From: Thiobacillus sp. | Lineage (GTDB): Bacteria > Pseudomonadota > Gammaproteobacteria > Burkholderiales > Thiobacillaceae | Reading direction: 5' to 3' | DNA: 6,547 nt | Assembly: GCA_003510325.1 (NCBI GenBank) | Contig: DONB01000275.1 | Coordinates: forward strand, 13,369 to 19,915 | Part shown: in pieces, positions 1 to 5,350 of the stretch | Numbering within the stretch: the stretch's first letter is position 1 | How the letters are laid out: each line of letters opens with the position of its first letter | Position numbers and translations under genes: made by a program | The notes under the pieces: generated by a model | Told to the model about the DNA's origin: nothing | What the model saw: only the letters and a program-made list of their open reading frames with translations | The model's database searches: none

Positions 1-633
1 CCCTTCGGCTGGTTCAAGAAGCCCGTCACCAGCGCCGATCAGATGAAAGGCGTCAAATTCCGTACGGTGGGCCTGGCGGTCGACATGTACAAGGATCTGG
101 GCGCCGCAGTGAATCCGCTGCCCGGCGGCGAAATCGTACCGGCCATGGACCGCGGCCTGCTCGATGCGGCCGAGTTCAACAATGCCTCCTCCGACAACCT
201 GCTGGGCTTCCCGGACGTGGCCAAGGTCTGCATGCTGCAGAGCTTCCACCAGTGCAGCGAGCAGTTCGAGATCCTGTTCAACAAAAAGAAGTACGACGGG
301 CTGAATGCCGAGCACAAGGCCATCATCAAGTACGCGCTCGAGGCGTCGTCGGCCGACATGTCCTGGAAGGCGATCGACCGCTATTCCAAGGACTACATCG
401 ACATGAGCACCAAGAAAGGCGTCAAGTTCTACAAGACGCCGGATGCCATCCTGCGCAAGCAGCTGCAGTCCTGGGACAAGATCATGGCCGCCAAGAGTGC
501 CGAAAACCCGGCGTTCAAGAAAGTGCTCGAGTCCATGCGCGCCTTTGCCGGCCGCGCGGCGCGCTGGCAGAACGACACCAGCGTGGACTACAAGATGGCC
601 TACAACCACTTCTTCGCCAAGAGGAAAGGCTGA
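1..633 (+). CDS. dctP: TRAP transporter periplasmic substrate-binding protein, DctP family (5'-truncated by the window)
   Basis: This is the C-terminal 210 residues of a TRAP-transporter solute receptor. The frame is open from base 1 and ends at TGA 631-633. The internal ATG at 43 is not the true start, because the frame upstream of it is coding; the N-terminal lobe and signal peptide lie outside the window. Seen: a KFRTVG segment whose Arg (window residue 21) matches the conserved carboxylate-binding Arg of the family, then PGGEIVPAMDRGLLDAAEF (residues 41-59), the typical 'GGE-AL-G-iDA-E' hallmark. After that comes a helical C-terminal lobe. Known: the receptor binds an organic acid in the periplasm and hands it to the DctQ/DctM membrane complex. 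The sequence style fits the TakP / FcbT1 (mannitol/chloroaromatic) branch rather than the C4-dicarboxylate DctP branch. TakP-like proteins usually have Glu-Trp where this one has Glu-Phe-Asn-Asn, so the ligand may differ. Family assignment is firm; the ligand is unknown. Confidence 0.93.
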   Translation, partial: PFGWFKKPVTSADQMKGVKFRTVGLAVDMYKDLGAAVNPLPGGEIVPAMDRGLLDAAEFNNASSDNLLGFPDVAKVCMLQSFHQCSEQFEILFNKKKYDGLNAEHKAIIKYALEASSADMSWKAIDRYSKDYIDMSTKKGVKFYKTPDAILRKQLQSWDKIMAAKSAENPAFKKVLESMRAFAGRAARWQNDTSVDYKMAYNHFFAKRKG

Positions 634-650
634 CACCCTCCAGTCGAAAC

Positions 651-677
651 CGCCGGCCCTCGTGCCGGCGTTTTTTT
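651..677 (+). terminator. Intrinsic terminator / attenuator between dctP and dctQ
   Basis: A perfect 7-bp GC stem is visible: CGCCGGC at 651-657 pairs with GCCGGCG at 664-670, with the six-base loop CCTCGT, and seven T residues follow directly (671-677). It lies 17 bases after the dctP stop and 16 bases before the dctQ start. Inference: it stops part of the transcription so that the abundant periplasmic receptor is made in excess over the membrane subunits, a common arrangement in binding-protein transporters. The hairpin is followed by no visible promoter, so dctQM probably depends on read-through. Confidence 0.85.
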
Positions 678-693
678 CCCCCGGATACTTCTC

Positions 694-1284
694 ATGCAGA
701 CGCTGTTGCTTGCCATCGACCGGTTTACCACCTTCATCGGGCGTTTGTTCGCCTGGACCATCGTGGGGCTGACCCTGCTCATATCTTGGGAAGTGTTTTC
801 CCGTTATTTTCTGAACCACCCGCATCCCTGGGCGCTCGACGCCCAGATCATGCTGTACGGCGTCCTGTTCATGATGGCCGGCGCCTACACCCTCGCGCAC
901 CAGGGACACGTTCGAGGCGACGTGCTCTATGGTTCGCTCAGCCCGCGCACCCAGGCCGGCATCGACCTGGTGCTGTTCGTATTCTTTTACCTGCCCGGTG
1001 TGCTCGCGCTCACCTGGGCCGGTTGGACGTATGCCAACGAATCGCTGGCCATCCGTGAAAACACCTTCAGCCCCGACCCGCTGCCGCTCTACCCCTTCAA
1101 GTTCGTGATACCGGTGGCCGGCTTCCTGCTCCTGCTGCAGGGCATCGTAGAAATCCTGCGCTGCGCAGTCTGCCTGCGTCAGGGCGAGTGGCCTGCCCGC
1201 ATGAAGGATGTGGAAGAAATCGACCTGGAAGAACTCAAGGCCATGGTCAAGGATGACGGCGACGCTGCGGAGGCCCGGCCATGA
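694..1284 (+). CDS. dctQ: TRAP transporter small permease subunit, DctQ family
   Basis: This 196-residue inner-membrane protein is the small subunit of the TRAP transporter and partners with DctM. Four hydrophobic segments can be seen at about residues 17-36, 51-69, 89-111 and 134-156, the DctQ topology. Between segments 2 and 3 lies HVRGDVLYGSLSPR (72-85), the family's characteristic 'H-R-D-ly-lspr' loop. A charged, acidic cytoplasmic-like tail follows (about 162-196; EEIDLEELKAMVKDDGD). The ATG at 694 is the only reasonable start: it begins just before the first membrane segment and has only a short GGA (683-685) as a possible Shine-Dalgarno element, so initiation may be weak. It follows dctP after the attenuator and overlaps dctM by four bases. 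The tail is somewhat long but otherwise ordinary. Assignment is firm from topology, the loop motif and the P-Q-M gene order. Confidence 0.93.
   Translation: MQTLLLAIDRFTTFIGRLFAWTIVGLTLLISWEVFSRYFLNHPHPWALDAQIMLYGVLFMMAGAYTLAHQGHVRGDVLYGSLSPRTQAGIDLVLFVFFYLPGVLALTWAGWTYANESLAIRENTFSPDPLPLYPFKFVIPVAGFLLLLQGIVEILRCAVCLRQGEWPARMKDVEEIDLEELKAMVKDDGDAAEARP
1269..1284 (+). promoter_or_regulatory. Strong Shine-Dalgarno and ATGA stop/start overlap (dctQ-dctM)
   Basis: GGAGG at 1269-1273 sits 7 bases before the dctM ATG (1281-1283), inside the last codons of dctQ. The dctQ stop TGA (1282-1284) shares bases with that ATG. This fixes the dctM start and implies translational coupling, which would keep the two membrane subunits in balance. 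Confidence 0.85.
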
Positions 1285-3425
1285 AGAAAGGACCTCTGAT
1301 CGGCTTCGGCATGATGGGTCTGATCCTGCTGGCCATTGCCCTGCTCACGCCGTGGAACACCCTCAACACCGGACACATCGGCATCATCATGCTGTGCTTG
1401 ATCGTGGTGGCGATGATGATGGGATTCCCCAGCGCCTTCACTCTGATGGGCATGGGCGTGCTGTTTTCCTGGATTGCCTACCGCTCGGTCGACCCCGGCA
1501 TCGCCGTGCAGCAGACCCTGGACCTGGCGGTGCAACGCTCCTACGGCGTGATGACCAGCGACGTGCTCATCGCCGTGCCCCTGTTCCTGTTCATGGGCTA
1601 TCTGGTCGAACGCGCGAACCTGATCAAGAAGCTGTTCCACGCCATCCACATCGCCACCGCACGCATCCCGGGTTCGCTCGCCGTGGCCACCCTGGTGACC
1701 TGCGCCATCTTCGCCACCGCCACCGGCATCGTCGGCGCCGTGGTCACATTGATGGGCCTCCTGGCGCTGCCGGCCATGCTGCGCGCCGGCTACGACACCA
1801 AGCTGAGTGCCGGCGTGATCGCGGCTGGAGGCACACTCGGCATCCTGATTCCGCCGTCGATCCTGCTCATCGTCTATGGCGCGACCGCCGGCGTGTCGGT
1901 CGTGCAGCTCTACGCCGGCGCGCTGTTTCCCGGCCTGATGCTGGCGGGACTGTATGTCGTGTACGTCATCCTGGTGGCCTGGCTCAAGCCCCAGTGGGCG
2001 CCGCCGCTGAGCACGCAGGACCGCAGCGTGCCGCTGCCGTCGCACATGGAGCAGATCTCGGCAAGACATGGCGCACTCGCCATACCCGGCCTGGTACGGA
2101 CGCTGTTCGGGCAGCGCGATGCCACGGTCTCACGTGCCGCCGCAGGCCGCGACCTGCTGATGGCCAGCCTGCCGGCGCTGGTTTTCGCGCTCATCATGGG
2201 TCTGACCTGGAATACGCTGACCAAGCCGACCGAGACATTCGACACGTCCGGCCTGGTGGAAATGGGAACGTCCGTCGAAGCCTTCAGCAGCGAAGGCGAG
2301 AGCGAGGCAACGGCCCCCGGCATCAGCGAACCGCCGGTCGAGGAAAACACCGCGCCGGGGATCGAAGAACCCCCGGCCCTGGAAGAACCGCCGATGCCGG
2401 AAGAACCCGTAACGCTGGAAGAGCCGCCGGCGCTCGCCGAACCCGACGCCGCCTCAGCCGACACCTCAACCGAACGCGAGCCCGCCCCGGCGGCGTTCTG
2501 GAAGACCGTCGGCGTCGGCGCTGCGGTGCTGGGAGTGGGCTATCTGCTGCTCACCTTCCCGCGTCTGGAGGTGTTCCACATGCTGCTCACTTCCTTCTTC
2601 CCGCTGGCCGTGATGATTCTCGGCGTGCTGGGCTCGATCGTGTTCGGACTCGCCACGCCCTCCGAAGCAGCGGCCGTGGGCGCATTGGGCGGCTTCGTTC
2701 TGGCGGCGTTCTATATGGCCAACGAGAAGCCGCGGGAGCAACGCAGACGCTGGTGGCCGAGCTGGATCGTGCTGTGGGGGATATTTCTTGCCTCGATCAT
2801 CTGGTTCGTCCTGTACCGGGCGGAAGTGCTCGCCACCCCGCTGCCGCCGATTCTGGGCCAGGCTTCCATGCTGGCCTTTCTTGTCTGGGCGCTGCTCGCC
2901 AGCTGGCAGGTCAAGCTCATCCCCATGCTCCGGGAATCGGTGTTCCTCACCGCCAAGACCTCCGCCATGGTGTGCTGGCTGTTCGTCGGCGCAAGCATCT
3001 ACTCGGCGGCATTCTCGCTGCTGGGCGGACAGCACGTGGTCGAACAGTGGGTGCTGTCGCTCAACATGACGCCGCTGGAATTCCTGCTGCTGACCCAGCT
3101 CATCATTTTCCTTCTGGGCTGGCCGCTGGAGTGGACGGAAATCATCGTCATTTTCATGCCGATCTTCATTCCGCTGCTGGCGCACTTCAACATTGATCCG
3201 CTGTTCTTCGGCCTGCTGGTGGCGCTCAACCTGCAGATGTCCTTCCTGTCGCCCCCCATGGCGCCGGCGGCGTTCTATCTTAAAGGCATCGCGCCGCCCA
3301 GCGTGTCGCTGGGGCAGATCTTCCTGGGCTCGATGCCCTTCCTGGGGCTGGTGATCGTGTCCATGGCGATCCTGTATATCTGGCCACAGATCGGCCTGTG
3401 GCTGCCGGGCGTGCTCTACAAGTAA
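1281..3425 (+). CDS. dctM: TRAP transporter large permease subunit, DctM family, with long acidic Pro-rich insert
   Basis: This 714-residue polytopic inner-membrane protein is the ion-coupled translocation subunit of the TRAP transporter. DctM signatures are clear: GILIPPSILLIVYG (187-200) with the following YAGALFPGL in the first half, and GLATPSEAAAVGALG (456-470) in the second. A C-terminal segment, QMSFLSPPMAPAAFYLKG (652-669), matches the conserved end of the transport domain. Many hydrophobic segments are spread over residues 4-240, 292-311, 406-541 and 556-705. Classical DctM proteins are about 425-450 residues. The extra length comes from a soluble Pro/Glu-rich stretch (about 312-404) and additional hydrophobic segments near 406-425 and 492-541. 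Larger DctM variants are known in the mannitol/chloroaromatic branch, so extra helices are not by themselves abnormal, but the low-complexity insert is. The start is set by the GGAGG at 1269-1273 and the ATGA overlap with dctQ. The stop is TAA, 33 bases before garR. Confidence 0.94.
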   Translation: MKKGPLIGFGMMGLILLAIALLTPWNTLNTGHIGIIMLCLIVVAMMMGFPSAFTLMGMGVLFSWIAYRSVDPGIAVQQTLDLAVQRSYGVMTSDVLIAVPLFLFMGYLVERANLIKKLFHAIHIATARIPGSLAVATLVTCAIFATATGIVGAVVTLMGLLALPAMLRAGYDTKLSAGVIAAGGTLGILIPPSILLIVYGATAGVSVVQLYAGALFPGLMLAGLYVVYVILVAWLKPQWAPPLSTQDRSVPLPSHMEQISARHGALAIPGLVRTLFGQRDATVSRAAAGRDLLMASLPALVFALIMGLTWNTLTKPTETFDTSGLVEMGTSVEAFSSEGESEATAPGISEPPVEENTAPGIEEPPALEEPPMPEEPVTLEEPPALAEPDAASADTSTEREPAPAAFWKTVGVGAAVLGVGYLLLTFPRLEVFHMLLTSFFPLAVMILGVLGSIVFGLATPSEAAAVGALGGFVLAAFYMANEKPREQRRRWWPSWIVLWGIFLASIIWFVLYRAEVLATPLPPILGQASMLAFLVWALLASWQVKLIPMLRESVFLTAKTSAMVCWLFVGASIYSAAFSLLGGQHVVEQWVLSLNMTPLEFLLLTQLIIFLLGWPLEWTEIIVIFMPIFIPLLAHFNIDPLFFGLLVALNLQMSFLSPPMAPAAFYLKGIAPPSVSLGQIFLGSMPFLGLVIVSMAILYIWPQIGLWLPGVLYK
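2214..2492 (+). other. Pro/Glu-rich low-complexity insert within DctM
   Basis: DctM codons 312-404 encode a non-membrane stretch between two hydrophobic segments (about 292-311 and 406-425). Its core (residues 344-388, bases 2310-2444) is built from degenerate repeats: TAPGISEPP at 344-352 recurs as TAPGIEEPP at 357-365, followed by EEPP, EEPV and EEPP units. It is strongly acidic and looks disordered or extended. It does not interrupt the frame, and membrane-like coding resumes cleanly after it, so it is an in-frame expansion rather than a frameshift. Function unknown. Confidence 0.8.
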
Positions 3426-3447
3426 GCGGATTGCGTGACAATCAACC

Positions 3448-3461
3448 GAGGAGAAACGATG
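3448..3461 (+). promoter_or_regulatory. Shine-Dalgarno that fixes the garR start
   Basis: GAGGAG at 3448-3453 is followed after 5 bases by ATG 3459-3461. This favours the ATG over the in-frame GTG at 3435, which would place the Shine-Dalgarno inside the coding region and add eight residues before the Rossmann strand MDIAFIG. Confidence 0.85.
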
Positions 3462-4337
3462 GACATCGCATTCATCGGCATGGGCATCATGGGCAAGCCC
3501 ATGGCCGTCAACCTTAAGAAAGCCGGCCACAGGGTCTTCGTGCATGGCCGCCGAGCGGAAACCATGGTCCAGCCAGTCGAGGCCGGCTGCGCCGGCTGCA
3601 CGACGATCGCCGAAGCGGCGGCACAGGCCGAGGTCATCATCGTCATGGTATCGGACACGCCGGACGTCGAGCAGGTCCTGTTCGGCGAGAACGGCGTCGC
3701 CGCAGGGGCGAAGCCCGGCTCGGTGGTGGTCGACATGAGCACGATCTCGCCGACCGCGACCCGGGCGTTCGCGGAAAAGCTGCAGGCGCGCGGCATCGAG
3801 ATGCTCGACGCGCCGGTGTCCGGCGGCGACGTCGGCGCGATCAATGCCACCCTGTCGATCATGGTCGGCGGCAAGCCCGAGGTGTTCGAGCGCGTGAAGC
3901 CTGTGTTCGAGGCGATGGGCAAGAACATCGTGCGGGTCGGCGATATCGGCGCCGGTCAGGTCGCCAAGGCGTGCAACCAGATCGTGGTCGCGGTCACCAT
4001 CGAGGGCGTCGCCGAGGCGCTCACCTTCGCGCGCAAGAACGGCGTCGACCCGGCGAAAGTCCGCGACGCGCTGATGGGCGGCTTCGCCGGCAGCCGCATC
4101 CTCGAAGTGCACGGCAAGCGCATGCTCGACAACGACTACACGCCCGGTTTCAAGACCAAACTGCACCAGAAGGACATCAACATCGTGATGCAGACCGCGA
4201 AGGAGCTCTAGTTCGCGCTTCCGGGCGCGGCGCTGGTGATGCAGCACCTCAACGCGCTGATGGGCACCGGCGGCGCCGAGCTGGACTCGGCGGCGGTGAT
4301 GAAGATCGTCGAGCGCGAGTCCGGCATGGAACGATAG
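3459..4337 (+). pseudogene. garR: 2-hydroxy-3-oxopropionate (tartronate semialdehyde) reductase, interrupted by an in-frame TAG
   Basis: This is a member of the beta-hydroxyacid dehydrogenase family. It reduces tartronate semialdehyde to D-glycerate with NAD(P)H in the cytosol, in the glycerate pathway of glyoxylate use. Seen: the N-terminal Rossmann motif FIGMGIMGKPMA (5-16), the substrate-loop motif DAPVSGGDVGA (117-127), the catalytic helix GAGQVAKACNQ with Lys170 and Asn173, and the cofactor/substrate segment KLHQKDIN (234-241). Codon 251 is TAG (4209-4211). The same frame continues for 41 further codons (FALPGAALVMQHLNALMGTG and on to GMER) to a second TAG at 4335-4337. This continuation aligns with the last helices of E. 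coli GarR, giving about 292 positions against a usual 294-296. No frameshift is needed. As written the product is 250 residues, with all catalytic residues but lacking the C-terminal helices that pack the domain. It is a recent nonsense mutation or a sequencing error; suppression is less likely because the gene's own normal stop is also TAG. Closely related 3-hydroxyisobutyrate dehydrogenases are the main alternative identity. Confidence 0.88.
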
Positions 4338-4377
4338 TTTTTTCTCCGCGTCCTTCGCGGATAACCGGGTTTTGTTC
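4338..4377 (+). other. Intergenic hairpin between garR and hprA
   Basis: In this 40-base gap a run of six T (4338-4343) precedes a 6-bp stem, TCCGCG (4345-4350) with CGCGGA (4356-4361), and the loop TCCTT. A shorter run of four T lies at 4370-4373, eight bases beyond the stem, so it is a poor intrinsic terminator. The CCGCGTCCTTCGCGG core looks like intergenic 'GCGTCCTTTGCGG'-type repeats remembered from various proteobacterial genomes; that resemblance is from memory and unverified. There is no good Shine-Dalgarno for hprA; only a GGG at 4367-4369 is suitably placed. Confidence 0.5.
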
Positions 4378-5328
4378 ATGAAACACACCATCGTCTTTCT
4401 CGACCGCAACAGCCTGATCGCCGACATGCGCGTGCCCTCGTTCGCGCACGAGTGGATCGACCACGGCCAGACCCGTTCGGAGGAGATCGTCGCGCGCCTG
4501 CAGAACGCCAGCATCGTCATCAGCAACAAGGTGAAGCTCTCCGGCGACATCCTGGCGCAGGCACCGGGTGTGAAAATGATCGCCGTGTCCGCCACCGGCA
4601 CCGACAACGTCGACCTCGTGTATTGCCGCGCGCACGGCATCGTCGTCTCGAATATCCGCGGCTACGCGGTGCACACGGTGCCCGAGCATGCCTTCATGAT
4701 GATGCTGGCGCTGCGGCGTAACCTGCTGGGCTGGCGCGAGGACGTGCGTGCCGGCCTGTGGCAGCAGACCGACCAGTTCTGCCTGTTCACCCGGCCGGTC
4801 AACGATCTCCACGGCAGCACGCTGGGACTGGTGGGCTACGGCTCGCTCGGTCACGGCATGCAGAAGCTGGCCGAGGCCTTCGGCATGCGAGTGCTGGTCG
4901 CCGAGCACAGGAACGCCGCGACAGTGCGCGAGGGCTACACGGCATTCGATACGGTTCTGGGGAATGCCGACGTGATTTCGCTGCACGCCCCGTTGACTGC
5001 CGAGACGCGCCACATGATCGCCGCGCGCGAGTTCGGCCTGATGAAATCGACAGCCATCCTCATCAACACCGCGCGCGGCAACCTGGTCGACGAGTCCGCG
5101 CTGATCGATGCACTCAAGTCAGGGCGCATTGCCGGGGCCGGCTTCGACGTGCTCTCGGTCGAGCCACCGCGCGACGGCAATCCGCTGCTGGATCTCGATC
5201 TGCCGAATTTCATCCTGACGCCGCACGTCGCCTGGTCGAGCCGCGAGGCCATGCAGACCCTGGCCGACCAAGTGGTCGACAATATCGAGGCCTTCGTCGC
5301 CGGTACGCCGCGCAACGTCGTGGCCTGA
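4378..5328 (+). CDS. hprA: Hydroxypyruvate reductase / glycerate dehydrogenase (D-2-hydroxyacid dehydrogenase family)
   Basis: This 316-residue cytosolic oxidoreductase interconverts hydroxypyruvate and D-glycerate, and typically glyoxylate and glycolate, with a nicotinamide cofactor. Seen: the N-terminal catalytic half with SATGTDNVD (71-79) and the TVPEH motif (100-104); the Rossmann GxGxxG as GYGSLG (153-158); and the catalytic triad Arg233 in NTARGNLVDE, Glu262 in VEPP and His283 in TPHVAWSS. The acidic Glu176 at the end of the second strand (VLVAEHRN) favours NADH over NADPH. Overall it closely resembles, as recalled, Methylobacterium HprA: the FLDR start, the QFCLF segment, FDV-EPP-DGN, and the C-terminal DNIEAFVAGTPRNVV. 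The start at ATG 4378 matches the family's N-terminus; an in-frame TTG six bases upstream is less likely. Length is normal and the gene is intact. It lies 40 bases after the garR frame and 22 before glcB, so it probably shares a transcript with both. A related D-2-hydroxyacid substrate cannot be excluded. Confidence 0.92.
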   Translation: MKHTIVFLDRNSLIADMRVPSFAHEWIDHGQTRSEEIVARLQNASIVISNKVKLSGDILAQAPGVKMIAVSATGTDNVDLVYCRAHGIVVSNIRGYAVHTVPEHAFMMMLALRRNLLGWREDVRAGLWQQTDQFCLFTRPVNDLHGSTLGLVGYGSLGHGMQKLAEAFGMRVLVAEHRNAATVREGYTAFDTVLGNADVISLHAPLTAETRHMIAAREFGLMKSTAILINTARGNLVDESALIDALKSGRIAGAGFDVLSVEPPRDGNPLLDLDLPNFILTPHVAWSSREAMQTLADQVVDNIEAFVAGTPRNVVA

Positions 5329-5350
5329 TCGGAATGAACGGGCTGGCGAC

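Noticed and set aside
1208..3196. A 662-codon open frame on the + strand overlapping dctM
   Set aside because: It is a frame-shifted shadow of dctM, extremely Arg/Gly/His-rich and without family features. The DctM frame has clear signatures and a good ribosome-binding site.
3435..3437. GTG as the garR start
   Set aside because: It would place the GAGGAG Shine-Dalgarno inside the gene. The ATG at 3459 has ideal spacing and gives the family's standard N-terminus.
4209..4211. TAG read as pyrrolysine or another reassigned amino acid
   Set aside because: The same gene ends at TAG 4335-4337, and the affected position is not one where the family is known to use a special residue. Mutation or error is simpler.
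2466..4640. A 724-codon open frame on the - strand
   Set aside because: It lies antisense to the end of dctM, all of garR and the start of hprA. Its translation is His/Arg/Asp-rich low-complexity sequence with no recognisable domain, as expected from the reverse of GC-rich codons.
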